Shown piece after piece: positions 24,354-33,148 of a stretch of DNA of 64,000 nucleotides. The stretch comes from Streptomyces microflavus (GTDB lineage Bacteria > Actinomycetota > Actinomycetes > Streptomycetales > Streptomycetaceae): assembly GCF_014650075.1 (NCBI RefSeq), contig NZ_BMUG01000003.1, positions 62,001 through 126,000 of the forward strand. Reading direction: 5' to 3'. The notes beneath the pieces were generated by a model. The model saw nothing but the letters and a program-made list of their open reading frames with translations. It had not been told where the DNA came from and made no database searches. A program made the translations under genes and the position numbers. Positions within the stretch are counted from its first letter, which is position 1. Each line of letters starts with the position of its first letter.

Positions 24354-25868
24354 CTACACGTGCATCGGGCAGTAGACCGTCAGCGCCTCCGGCAGCTTGT
24401 CGATCAGCAACTCGGTGCCGGAGTGGGCCACTTCACCGTCGTACGCGTACGGAGTGCCCGGTGCCAGACCGGCGATCCGCACCCGGCGCCGCCGTACCGC
24501 GGCGTGCGCGGGGGAGCGGGTCAGGGGTCCGGCCACCGCCGCCGCCAGCAGCCGCAGCGCCGGGCCCCGGCCGCCGTGCACCACCCTCACGTCCAGCAGC
24601 CCGTCCGCCAGGTTGTGGCGCCGGCCGGGCGCCGGGCCGACCCGCTGGAAGAGGCCGTTGCCGACGAACACCAGCCACAACGGGCGTCGGCGCCCCTGGA
24701 GTTCGGCCTCCAGGGGGCGCTGTCCGCGCAGTACGTGGAGGGCGGCGAGCACCCCCGCCGGCCAGCCGCCGATCCGGGGCGACCAGTGCTCCCGCTTCCG
24801 TACGAGCTCCGGATAGGCGCCCAGGCTGAAGGCGTTGAGGAAGTAGCCGTCGGCCCCGTCGGGCCCCTTCGGGCCGGGGCGGAACCTGCCGAGGTCGACC
24901 TGTATGGCATCGCCCGCCGTGAGCGCGGCCGCCGCCTCCTGGACCGTCTCGATGCCCAGGTCGTAGGCGAAGTGGTTGAGCGTCCCGCCGGGGAAGACCG
25001 CCAGCGGCATCCCGTGCGTCGCCGCGACGGAGGCCGCCAGGTTCACCGTGCCGTCGCCCCCGCAGACGCCCAGCGCCTGCCCCCGGCCCGCCGCCTTCTC
25101 CATGGCGGTGGACAGGTCGGCGGGCGCGCACTCGACCACCTCGGCGAGCGGCAGCGCCTGGCGCACCAGCGAAGCGGTCGCGGTGGCCGTCCCGGACGCC
25201 TCGTTCACCACCACCACGAGGCCCTTCCCGCCGGGCAGCGCGGGAGCCTCACCGGGCGGGCGGCCGGGCGCGGGGAGCTGGCCCCGGGTGGGGACGACCC
25301 CGCGCAGCGCGAACGCGGCTCCGATGCCGAGCGCCGCCCCGGCCAGCACATCGCTCGGATAGTGCACCCCCGTGTAGACGCGGGAGGCGGCCACCGCCGC
25401 CGCGACGGGGGCGACGACGGCACCCCAGCCCTTCGACTCCAGCGCCACCCCGGTGGCGAAGGCCGCCGCCGAGGCCGCGTGGCCGGAGGGGAAGGACGTG
25501 GTCACCGGCTGCCGCTTCAGCTGCCGCACGACCGGCACATGATCGAGTATCGGCCGCCGGCGCCGGACCGCCCCCTTGCCGACGGTGTTGATCGCCACCG
25601 ACGCCACGGCCAGCGACGCGACCCCGCGCAGCGCCGCACGGCGGGACCGCGCACTGGAGCCGAGGGCCGCGATGCCGACCGCCGTCCCGAACCAGAGCAG
25701 CCCGTGGTTGGCGCTCCGGCTCAGCTGGGGCAGCAGGGGGTCGGCGCCCGGCCAGTGCCGTCCCGCCACGCTCTGGAAGACGGCCAGGTCCCGTCCCTGC
25801 AGCCAGCTCCGCACCCGGTCGGCGGCGGGGGCGGCGGACGATGTGTTCGGTGACGACTTGGGCGACAT
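24354..25868 (-). CDS. Bifunctional PAP2 phosphatase / diacylglycerol kinase family protein
   Basis: A 504-residue fusion. Residues 20-190 are a membrane PAP2 lipid phosphatase with all three motifs: K98-x6-RP (KGAVRRRRP), PSGH (127-130) and SR-x5-H-x3-D (SRVYTGVHYPSD, 162-173). Residues 215-504 are a lipid kinase domain of the DAGK/YegS type with VNEASGT, GGDGTVN (270-276) and PGGTLNHFAYDLG. Together it could interconvert phosphatidate and diacylglycerol or process a related lipid. Such fusions are known in actinobacteria. The start at 25868 leaves a plausible soluble N-terminus before the first helices. Confidence 0.93.
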   Translation of the reverse strand: MSPKSSPNTSSAAPAADRVRSWLQGRDLAVFQSVAGRHWPGADPLLPQLSRSANHGLLWFGTAVGIAALGSSARSRRAALRGVASLAVASVAINTVGKGAVRRRRPILDHVPVVRQLKRQPVTTSFPSGHAASAAAFATGVALESKGWGAVVAPVAAAVAASRVYTGVHYPSDVLAGAALGIGAAFALRGVVPTRGQLPAPGRPPGEAPALPGGKGLVVVVNEASGTATATASLVRQALPLAEVVECAPADLSTAMEKAAGRGQALGVCGGDGTVNLAASVAATHGMPLAVFPGGTLNHFAYDLGIETVQEAAAALTAGDAIQVDLGRFRPGPKGPDGADGYFLNAFSLGAYPELVRKREHWSPRIGGWPAGVLAALHVLRGQRPLEAELQGRRRPLWLVFVGNGLFQRVGPAPGRRHNLADGLLDVRVVHGGRGPALRLLAAAVAGPLTRSPAHAAVRRRRVRIAGLAPGTPYAYDGEVAHSGTELLIDKLPEALTVYCPMHV

Positions 25869-26139
25869 GGCTCAGCGAATACCCGGAGACCGGCCGATGA
25901 ACCAGCAGGCGCGCTGAGAGCCTCACCACGTGGCGCCGGCCACCGGCTCAACGGCCCAGGATCCGCCCGGTGGGCCGGCCACCGGCGCGTGGGCCGGGGA
26001 CCTCCCGGCGGGTGACCACCGGCCCCCCGGGTGCGCAATTGGGCGGGCGGCCCGGCCCGAACCTCCGTATAAAGGGCCCTGAGAGCGCCCCGGAGCCGTA
26101 GCGGAACGGTCGTGGCCGGTGGCGGCGGAGGAGGCCGGA

Positions 26140-27345
26140 ATGCACGAGGACCACGGGCCCGTCCGCTACGGGCCGCCCGCCCCCGACCCCGGCCTGCCCG
26201 TCATCCCCGAACTGGCGGCGGTCCTGGCCGCCGCGGCGGACCGCACCCGTCCCGAGCCGCCCGGCGGCGGCCGCGGCCTGCGAGAGGCGGCCTGCGCCTA
26301 CTGGGCCCGGCGCGGCCTGCACGGCGGGCCGGAGAACATCGTGGCGGCCCCCGGCGACCAGCCGCTCCTCCTCGCGCTGATCGCCGCGCACGGCGGTGAC
26401 GTCCTGATGCCCCGCCCCTGCCCGGCCACCTGGATGCCCCAGGCCCGGCTGCTCGGCACGCCCGCCTACCAGGTGCCGACGCCCGCCGAATGCGGGGGCG
26501 TCCCCGACCCGTACGCCCTGCTGGAGACCGTGCGCCGGGTACGGGCCGAGGGCGGCCGGCCGAAACTGCTGGTGCTCTCCGTCGCCGACGACCCCACCGC
26601 CACCGTCGCCCCGCCCGAGCTCGTGCGGGAGGCCTGCGAGGCGGCGGTCGGCGAGGGGATGCACATCATCAGCGACGAGACCTGGCGCGACACCGTGCAC
26701 CGGCCCCGCGACACCGTCCTGCTCAGCCCCGCCGAGATGTGCCCCGACGGCGTCACCGTCATCAGCGACCTCTCCGGCGGACTCACCCCCGCCGCCTGGC
26801 CGGTCGCCGTCGCCCGCTTCCCGGAGACCGGGCGGGGAGCCGTGCGCCGGGCCCGCACGCTGGACGTCCTGACCGCGCTGGGCGCCCTGGTCGCCGGCCC
26901 GCTGGCCCCCGCCGCCGCCCACGCCCTCGGGGAGCCGGAGGCCGTACGGGAGAGGATCCGGCGGGCCGCGGGGCTCCAGTCCCAGGTGGCCGCCGCCGCC
27001 CACCGCGCGGTCCTCACCGCCGGAGTCCTGGCCCGCCCCCCGCAGGCCGGCCGCCACCTCTACGCGGACCTCGGCCCGCTCCGCTCCCGGCTGGCGGACC
27101 TGGGTGTCACGGACTCCATGGAGCTGGAGGAGTACCTCACCGACCGGCTCGGCGCCCCGACCCCGGGCGGCCACCGCTTCGGGGACGAGCTGGGCGCCCT
27201 GCGCGTACGGCTCGGTACCGGGCCGCTGCTGGGGGCGACGGCCGAGGAACAGCGGGAGTCCCTCACCGCCGAGGAGCCCCTGGAGCTGCCGCACGTGGCG
27301 CGGGCACTGAGCCGGTTCGCGGCGGCCTTCGGCGAGCTGCGGTGA
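26140..27345 (+). CDS. Aminotransferase class I/II-like protein lacking the PLP lysine
   Basis: A 401-residue fold-type I protein. The family pattern is clear: GGGRGLREAACAYWARRG, GPENIVAAPGDQPLLLALIA, PCPATWMPQARLLG, the PLP-pyridine Asp in IISDETWRDT (Asp179), and a small C-terminal domain. Where active enzymes have S-x-S-K-x-x-x-x-x-G-x-R-x-G, this one reads SDLSGGLTPAAWPVA. The Schiff-base lysine position is Gly213 and the following Arg is missing, so ordinary transamination looks impossible. The ATG at 26140 has GGAGGAGG five bases upstream. It is divergent from the lipid kinase. A regulatory or structural role is possible. Confidence 0.85.
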   Translation: MHEDHGPVRYGPPAPDPGLPVIPELAAVLAAAADRTRPEPPGGGRGLREAACAYWARRGLHGGPENIVAAPGDQPLLLALIAAHGGDVLMPRPCPATWMPQARLLGTPAYQVPTPAECGGVPDPYALLETVRRVRAEGGRPKLLVLSVADDPTATVAPPELVREACEAAVGEGMHIISDETWRDTVHRPRDTVLLSPAEMCPDGVTVISDLSGGLTPAAWPVAVARFPETGRGAVRRARTLDVLTALGALVAGPLAPAAAHALGEPEAVRERIRRAAGLQSQVAAAAHRAVLTAGVLARPPQAGRHLYADLGPLRSRLADLGVTDSMELEEYLTDRLGAPTPGGHRFGDELGALRVRLGTGPLLGATAEEQRESLTAEEPLELPHVARALSRFAAAFGELR

Positions 27346-27380
27346 CCTTCAGGGGGTGAGCCCCGGGGAAGGCCGGCACC

Positions 27381-28031
27381 TCAGCTCGTCGCGTCACCTG
27401 TCCCATGGCCGAACCGCGCGCGCAGCTTCCGCCACACCGCCGGCGCCACACTGATCAGCACGGTCAGCGCCACCGCCGCGACCACGCCCTGCCAGGGCTC
27501 CGGGAAGAGCGAGCCGCCCAGGATCCCGATCAGCTGGTACGTGGCCGCCCACGCCAGACACGCCGGCACATCGCCCCGGGCGAACGTCTTCAGCGGCATC
27601 TTCCCCAGCAGGCACGCCAGCATCACCGGGATCCGCCCGGCCGGCACCAGCCGGGACAGGATCAGCACCGTCCCGCCGTGCTCGTCGAGCTTCTCCTGCG
27701 CCTGCGCCAGCCGCTCCGGCGCGGCCCGGCGCGTGAGCGCCTCCAGCCACTTCGAACCGTGATTCGAGCGCACGCCCCGCTGCCCCAGCCAGTACAGGCA
27801 GATGTCACCCAGGAACGCCGCCGACGAGGCCACCGCGAAGACGAGGAGCATCGAGAGCGGTGACGTCTGGTGGAGCGCCACCACCGCCGCCGAACTCACC
27901 AGCGCGCCCGTCGGAATCACCGGCACCAGGGACCCCAGCGCCACCAGGAGGAACAGCGTCGGATAGCCCACGGCCTGCTGGGTCGACTCGGTGGGTAGCG
28001 CCCCCACCACCGTTTCGAGCTCCGGGATCAC
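27381..28031 (-). CDS. DedA family (VTT domain) membrane protein
   Basis: A 216-residue inner-membrane protein of the DedA family, recently linked to flipping of undecaprenyl phosphate and other lipids. The signature blocks are VIPTGALVSSAAVVAL, the long re-entrant region FLGDICLYWLGQRG, and GGTVLILSRLVPAGRIPVML with the essential Arg in RLVPAGR. Terminal helices follow (YQLIGILGGSLF and VVAAVALTVLISV). The GTG start at 28031 overlaps the stop of the upstream metallo-hydrolase gene by four bases (GTGA), so the two are translated together. Confidence 0.92.
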   Translation of the reverse strand: MIPELETVVGALPTESTQQAVGYPTLFLLVALGSLVPVIPTGALVSSAAVVALHQTSPLSMLLVFAVASSAAFLGDICLYWLGQRGVRSNHGSKWLEALTRRAAPERLAQAQEKLDEHGGTVLILSRLVPAGRIPVMLACLLGKMPLKTFARGDVPACLAWAATYQLIGILGGSLFPEPWQGVVAAVALTVLISVAPAVWRKLRARFGHGTGDATS

Positions 28032-28810
28032 CGGCCGGCCTCCGGCCGGACCCGCTCGCCGTGGGACAGCAGGTGCACCGCCACCTCGGGCGCCCGTATG
28101 CCCGCCTGCCGGACGAACTCGTCGCCCGGCCCGTGGAACTCGTGCGGCCGCACCCCGTCCAGACCGATCGGCCAGTACGTGCCGTAGTGCACCGGCACCG
28201 CCGAGCGCGGCTCCAGCAGGGTCAGCGCCTCGGCGGCCCGGGACGGGTCGAGATGGCCGTGCCCGAGGTACGGGCCCCAGCCGCCCACCGGCAGCAGCGC
28301 CACATCGACCGCGCCCACCGCATCCGCCATCTCGTCGTAGAGCCCGGTGTCCCCGGCGAAGTACGTCCGCGCCTCGCCCTCGACCACGTAACCGAGCGCG
28401 GGCACCTTGCGCGGCCCGACCGGCAGCCGCCGACCGTCGTGGAGCGCCGGAACCGCCCGCACCCGCACCTCGCCGACCCGTACCTCGTCGCCCGCCCGCA
28501 CCTCGGTGATCAGGAGCTCCCGCCTCCGGCGCAGGGCCCGCAGCCCGGGCACGGCCGCGACCGCGCCGCTCGGCACGATCAGCCGGGTGCCGGGGGCCAG
28601 CCGGGAGAGCGAGGGCAGATGCAGATGGTCGGAGTGCAGATGCGAGACCAGCACCACCTCGGCGAGCGCGGCCTGCGGCGGCGGTACCTCACCCCGGCGG
28701 CGCCGCAGATGCGCGAAGCGCCGTACGAACAGGGGGTCGGTCAGCACCCGTACCCCGGAGTCCTCGATCGTGCAGGTGGCATGACCCCACCAGGTGACCT
28801 CCACCGGCAC
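28028..28810 (-). CDS. MBL-fold metallo-hydrolase (UlaG/YfhI-like)
   Basis: A 260-residue metallo-beta-lactamase-fold enzyme. The di-metal motif HxHxDH is HLHSDH, further ligands are in ALHDGRR, FAGDTGLYDEM and VPVHYGTYWP, and the N-terminal strand VTWWGHATCTIEDSG is typical of the UlaG/lactonase-like branch that includes NAPE-phospholipase D relatives. No start ATG is available; the GTG at 28810 has GAGGAGG five bases upstream. It forms a coupled pair with the DedA gene, which suggests lipid or cell-envelope metabolism. Confidence 0.9.
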   Translation of the reverse strand: MPVEVTWWGHATCTIEDSGVRVLTDPLFVRRFAHLRRRRGEVPPPQAALAEVVLVSHLHSDHLHLPSLSRLAPGTRLIVPSGAVAAVPGLRALRRRRELLITEVRAGDEVRVGEVRVRAVPALHDGRRLPVGPRKVPALGYVVEGEARTYFAGDTGLYDEMADAVGAVDVALLPVGGWGPYLGHGHLDPSRAAEALTLLEPRSAVPVHYGTYWPIGLDGVRPHEFHGPGDEFVRQAGIRAPEVAVHLLSHGERVRPEAGR

Positions 28811-29008
28811 GTCCGCCTCCTCGTTCGGCCTCTGTTCGTCTCCGTGACCCGTTGCCCCGGAGCGGCCCGCCCATACCCGTACGGGCAAGCGCCGCCGGTA
28901 CGAGCCTATGCGCCCCCAGGCCTCCACCACGACGGCCCTGACCGGGCCCGACGCTGTGAAAAGCTGGGGAGCGGGCTCCTGACGGACGGGCCCGCAGGGG
29001 GAGAAGGC

Positions 29009-31297
29009 GTGAGGTGGACCGGCGTGGACGAGCGGAGACGGCCTGCGCCGGGACGGCGTACGGCGAGATGGCGTACGGCGGGCGGTGCGCTGATGCGAAT
29101 CATCGCGGTCTGGGCGGTGTCCACCCTCACCATGCTCGCGCTCGCCGGCCTCCTGCCCGACTTCCGGCTCCAGTCCGACGACGGCGACACGATCACCCGG
29201 ACCGCGTTCACGGCGGCCTGGGGCGCGGGGGCGTTCGGCCTGCTCTCCGCCCTGGTGTGGCCCGTACTCGTCCGGGCCCTGCTCATCGTCCCCGCGCTCG
29301 TCCTCGGCGCGCTGGTCTTCTTCCTCAACGGTTCGCTGCTGCTGATCGCGCTGCGCCTCATCCCGGACGGGCGCGGCGACGCCGCCCCGGAGACCGCGGT
29401 CGTCGTCGCCGCCGTGATGTCCGCCGTCGCCTCCGCCACCTCCACCGCGCTCGCCGTCCGCGACGACGAGGCCTACCGCCGCAGACTCTCCCGCCTCGCC
29501 GACCGGCGCCGCCGGCGCGGCTCCCCGGACATCCTGGGACCCGACCGCGACGGACCGCCCGGCACCGTCTTCCTCCAGCTCGACGGCGTCGGCCACGACG
29601 TCCTGGTGAAGGCGGCGGCCGACGGGCTCATGCCGACCGTCGCCGGCTGGCTCGCGGACTCCTCCGGACACCGCCTCACCCCCTGGCGCACCGACTGGTC
29701 CAGCCAGACCGGCGCCAGCCAGCTCGCCATCCTGCACGGTTCCAACCACGACGTCCCCGCCTTCCGCTGGTACGAGAAGGAGACCGGCACCGTCATGGTC
29801 TCCAGCCGCCCCGCCAGCGCCCTGGAGATGCAGCGCCGCGCCATCGCCCGCACCCGGGACGGCGGGCTCCTCACCATCGACGGCGCGAGCCGGGGCAACC
29901 TCTTCAGCGGCGGAGCGGGACAGCTCGCCCTGGTCCTGTCCATGGCCGCCCGGCGCGGCAAGGGCCGCCGCTCCCGCTCCGGGTACTTCGCCTACTTCTC
30001 CGACCCGGCCAACGCCGTCCGCACCGCCCTCTCGTTCGCCGCCGAGGTCGGCCGCGAGATCGGCCAGTCGACCCGGGCCCGCGCCCGTAAGGTCACCCCC
30101 CGGGTCAAGCGCGGCGGCCTCTACCCCTTCATCCGGGCCTTCGCCACCGTGGTCGAGCGCGATGTGGTTGTCTCCGCCGTCCTGGGCGACATGTTCGCCG
30201 GACGCACCGCCGTCTACGCCGACCTGGTGGCCTACGACGAGGTCGCCCACCACTCCGGACCGCACAGCCGCGACGCCGAGAAGGTCCTCCAGCGCCTCGA
30301 CCGCTCCCTCGCGCTGATTGCCAAGATCGCCGACCACACCCCGCGTACGTACCGGATCGTGCTCCTCTCCGACCACGGCCAGAGCCCCGGCGAGACCTTC
30401 GCCGGGCGGTACGGGCTGACGCTCAAGGACCTGGTGCGGGCGGGCTGCGGGCTCCCGGTGCCGCGCAGGGCGCGCGGTACGCACAGCGCGTCCGAGGCGC
30501 GTGACGCGGTACGGATCGCCCTGCACCGCCCGCCCGCGGAGGTGGAGCCGGAGGCGGAGCACGCGGCCAGGCGCTCCGAACCGATCGTGCTGGCCTCCGG
30601 CAACCTCGGCCTGGTCTCCTTCCCCGACATCGAGGGGCGCGCCTCGCGCGAGGAGATCGACCGCCGCAACCCGGCGCTGCTGTCCACGCTCGCCAACCAT
30701 CCGGGGATCGGCTTCCTCCTCGTACGCAGCGAGGAACACGGCTCCGTGGTGCTCGGGCCGGGCGGTACCGAGGTCCCCGTCGCCGAACTGGCCGACGGGG
30801 CGGGCCCGCTCGCCGTCTTCGGCACCGGCGCGGCGGCCGCCGTCCGGCGCACCGACACCTTCCCGCACGTCGCCGACGTCATGGTCAACTCCATGTACGA
30901 CCCCGGAACCGGCACCGTGCACGCCTTCGAGGAGCAGATCGGCTCGCACGGCGGACTGGGCGGTGAACAGGCCAGGCCGTTTTTGCTCTGGCCGCGCGGT
31001 ATGACGGACCCGCTGGACATCGTGGCCGCCGAGACCGCCGAAGGCGCGCCCGCACCGCCGGGCGGCGGGCTGGTGGGCGCGGAGGCGGTGCACCGGGTGC
31101 TGAACCGATGGCTGCTGGAGTTCTCCGGCCCGCAGGTGCCGGTGCGGACGGAGGGCTTCACGGGCGCCGCCCGGGCCGACGAGCCGTTCCCCGGGGAGCG
31201 GGGCGGCGGCGGGCAGGGTCCGGCCGACGGGCAGGGTGCGGCCGTGCGGGGGGTGCCGGTGCTCAGCGAGATCCCGCTGCCGGAGACGCCGAGTTGA
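29009..31297 (+). CDS. Membrane-anchored alkaline-phosphatase-superfamily phosphodiesterase with holin-like N-terminus
   Basis: A 762-residue protein. About residues 30-155 hold four transmembrane helices of the mycobacterial 4-TM holin type (MRIIAVWAVSTLTMLALAGL, VWPVLVRALLIVPALVLGAL). A large domain with the alkaline phosphatase/nucleotide pyrophosphatase fold follows. Metal-ligand blocks are visible: LQLDGVGHD, SSQTGASQLA, YDEVAHHSGPHSRD, LLSDHGQSPGE and GSHGGLGGEQ. The GTG at 29009 is preceded by GGGGGAGAAGG; an ATG at 29093 would shorten it by 28 residues. The C-terminal 60 residues are Gly/Ala-rich linker-like. Substrate unknown. The gene is divergent from the MBL/DedA pair. Confidence 0.88.
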   Translation: MRWTGVDERRRPAPGRRTARWRTAGGALMRIIAVWAVSTLTMLALAGLLPDFRLQSDDGDTITRTAFTAAWGAGAFGLLSALVWPVLVRALLIVPALVLGALVFFLNGSLLLIALRLIPDGRGDAAPETAVVVAAVMSAVASATSTALAVRDDEAYRRRLSRLADRRRRRGSPDILGPDRDGPPGTVFLQLDGVGHDVLVKAAADGLMPTVAGWLADSSGHRLTPWRTDWSSQTGASQLAILHGSNHDVPAFRWYEKETGTVMVSSRPASALEMQRRAIARTRDGGLLTIDGASRGNLFSGGAGQLALVLSMAARRGKGRRSRSGYFAYFSDPANAVRTALSFAAEVGREIGQSTRARARKVTPRVKRGGLYPFIRAFATVVERDVVVSAVLGDMFAGRTAVYADLVAYDEVAHHSGPHSRDAEKVLQRLDRSLALIAKIADHTPRTYRIVLLSDHGQSPGETFAGRYGLTLKDLVRAGCGLPVPRRARGTHSASEARDAVRIALHRPPAEVEPEAEHAARRSEPIVLASGNLGLVSFPDIEGRASREEIDRRNPALLSTLANHPGIGFLLVRSEEHGSVVLGPGGTEVPVAELADGAGPLAVFGTGAAAAVRRTDTFPHVADVMVNSMYDPGTGTVHAFEEQIGSHGGLGGEQARPFLLWPRGMTDPLDIVAAETAEGAPAPPGGGLVGAEAVHRVLNRWLLEFSGPQVPVRTEGFTGAARADEPFPGERGGGGQGPADGQGAAVRGVPVLSEIPLPETPS

Positions 31298-31318
31298 CCT
31301 GAGCGCCGCCCTCTCGGA

Positions 31319-32368
31319 TCAGGCCGACTGGCGTCGTACCAGCGTCGGCGGGAAGACCACGGAGGGCGAGGGCCCGCCGGGGCCGCCGATCTGCTTCAGC
31401 AGGAGCCGGGCCATCTCCGCCGCCATCTCCTCGACCGGCTGCCGAACCGTCGTCAGCGGCGGATCGCAGGCGGCCGCCGCGCTGCTGTCGTCGAAACCGA
31501 CCACCGCGACATCGGACGGGACGTCGCGGCCGGCCCGTTGCAGCACCGGGAGCGCGCCCAGCGCCATCAGGTCCGAGGCGATGAACACCCCGTCCAGACC
31601 GGGCTGTTCCTCCAGCAGCCGGCGCATCGCCGCCGCACCGCCCAGATGGGTGAAGTCCCCTTCCGCGCAGGCCACGTCCTCGATGCCGTGCGTGGCGAGT
31701 GCCTCCAGGAAACCCGCGAGACGCACCTGCCCCGCCGGTCTGTCCTGCGGACCGGATATGGTCCCGATCCGGCGCCGCCCCAGCGCGGCCAGATGGTCCG
31801 CCGCGAGCCGCGCCCCGGCCTGCTGGTCGACCTCCACATAGGCCAGCGACGAAGGACGCGGGGGGCGGCCCGCGAGGACGGCGGGCAGCCGGGTCTCCTG
31901 GAGCAGATGGGGCAGCGGGTCGTCCGCGTGCGAGGTGACCAGGACGACGCCGTCGACGTGGCCGTGGCGGAGGTAGGAGAGCAGCTGGTTCCGGGACGTC
32001 TCGTCGTCCGCCAGCATCAGCACCATCTGGATGCCCGCAGGACGCAGCACTTCGAGGAGCCCGCTGACGACCCGGCCGAAGTAGGGGTCGGAGAACATCC
32101 GGCCGGCGAACGGCTCGGAGACCGGCCGCCGTTCCCGCTCCGAGATCACCAGGGCCACGGAGTCGGTGCGCCGGGTCACCAGCGAGCGCGCCGCCCGGTT
32201 GGGCACGTACCCGGTCGTCGCCACCGCCTCCTCCACCACGGTGCGCAGGGCGGGGTCCACCGTGGTGGCTCCGTTGATCACCCGGGACACGGTGGCCCGC
32301 GAGACACCGGCCACGGCCGCCACGTCCTCCAAGGTCGGACGTACGGGCGGCTCCACTTCGGCTGTCAT
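31319..32368 (-). CDS. LacI family transcriptional regulator
   Basis: A 349-residue LacI/GalR regulator. The N-terminal HTH and hinge are complete (TLEDVAAVAGVSRATVSRVI, then YVPNRAARSLVTRRTDSVAL), followed by a sugar-binding-protein-like domain ending in VVGFDDSSAAAACDPPLTTV and VRQPVEEMA. It is the last of three minus-strand genes (DUF1996, DUF305, LacI). The GAGAGCGCTCTC palindromes upstream of the DUF1996 gene have the CG-centred form LacI-type proteins bind in Streptomyces, so this protein is the first candidate to bind them. Effector unknown, probably a sugar. Confidence 0.93.
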   Translation of the reverse strand: MTAEVEPPVRPTLEDVAAVAGVSRATVSRVINGATTVDPALRTVVEEAVATTGYVPNRAARSLVTRRTDSVALVISERERRPVSEPFAGRMFSDPYFGRVVSGLLEVLRPAGIQMVLMLADDETSRNQLLSYLRHGHVDGVVLVTSHADDPLPHLLQETRLPAVLAGRPPRPSSLAYVEVDQQAGARLAADHLAALGRRRIGTISGPQDRPAGQVRLAGFLEALATHGIEDVACAEGDFTHLGGAAAMRRLLEEQPGLDGVFIASDLMALGALPVLQRAGRDVPSDVAVVGFDDSSAAAACDPPLTTVRQPVEEMAAEMARLLLKQIGGPGGPSPSVVFPPTLVRRQSA

Positions 32369-32401
32369 GCAGCCCTTTATACCCGCAGCCCAGCGCGCCG
32401 G

Positions 32402-33034
32402 TCAGCCGAGGGCCTGTGCCGCCCCCGGGAGCCCTTCCAGCTCGGTGAGCGCGGCCTCGCGCGCGGTGACGAGGGCGGCGGCCAGCTGCTTGGCGTCGGC
32501 TCTGGCGCCCGCGGTGATCTCGGACCGCGACACCTGCGCGGAGTGGCGCAGATGGTCCCGGATCCCGGTCAGGAAAAGCCGGTCGAACGCGGCCCCCTCG
32601 GCCGCCCGGGCCGCTTCGAGGTCCGCCTCCGTCACCATGCCGGGCATGTCGTGGCCCGCGTGCACATCGGTGTCCGGAAGTCCCATCCGGGCCAGCAGGG
32701 GCCGCAGGCGGCCGAGTTCGGCCTCCTGCCCGCTGTGCAGCCGGGTCGCGAAGGCCCGCAGCCGGGGCTCGGTGGCCCGGTCGGCGGCGAGCGTGAGCAG
32801 GGCAAGCGCCTTCTCGTTCATCGGGGTCATCAGCTGGGCCCAGGCGGCGTCGGTGGGCGTGGAGGAGGTGGAGGGGGAGGGGGCCGCGGCCGTGCGTACC
32901 GGGGAGGCGACGGGCGCGGGCTCCGTCGTGGTGGAGCAGCCGGCCGACGCGGCCAGACCCAGCAGGGCCAGCAGGATCGGCGCGACGACGGGGCGGCGTG
33001 TGGTGGGGGGCCTGGATCGGGTGGCGTGACTCAT
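32402..33034 (-). CDS. DUF305 domain lipoprotein
   Basis: A 210-residue exported lipoprotein. The signal ends in a lipobox (LAASAGC, Cys33) and is followed by a Ser/Thr/Pro-rich spacer. The DUF305 domain is helical (ferritin-like) with DAAWAQLMTPMNEKALALLT, HSGQEAELGRL, MPGMVTEADLEAARAAEGAA and FLTGIRDHLRHSAQVSRSEI. Met/His-rich stretches (DVHAGHDMPGM) suggest metal, perhaps copper, binding. It follows the DUF1996 gene on the same strand but behind a strong hairpin, and is 33 bp from LacI. Function unknown. Confidence 0.88.
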   Translation of the reverse strand: MSHATRSRPPTTRRPVVAPILLALLGLAASAGCSTTTEPAPVASPVRTAAAPSPSTSSTPTDAAWAQLMTPMNEKALALLTLAADRATEPRLRAFATRLHSGQEAELGRLRPLLARMGLPDTDVHAGHDMPGMVTEADLEAARAAEGAAFDRLFLTGIRDHLRHSAQVSRSEITAGARADAKQLAAALVTAREAALTELEGLPGAAQALG

Positions 33035-33062
33035 GAGGTGTCCTGGACCGGGCGGAGGGCGC

Positions 33063-33088
33063 CGCCCCGGGGCCTGGGCCCCGGGGCG
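33063..33088 (-). terminator. Hairpin between DUF1996 and DUF305 genes
   Basis: CGCCCCGGGGCC-TG-GGCCCCGGGGCG is a perfect 12-bp stem, 61 bp downstream of the DUF1996 stop. It should terminate or strongly attenuate readthrough into the DUF305 and LacI genes. Confidence 0.65.
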
Positions 33089-33148
33089 ACACCGGTGGAC
33101 GGATGAACGGATCGACCGGTGTACGGATGGACGGGTGACGACGTCGGA

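Noticed and set aside
28028-31093. 1021-codon open frame on the minus strand running from the phosphodiesterase region into the MBL gene
   Set aside because: Only the last 260 codons are a real protein (MBL fold, GTG at 28810). The rest is the shadow of the plus-strand phosphodiesterase.
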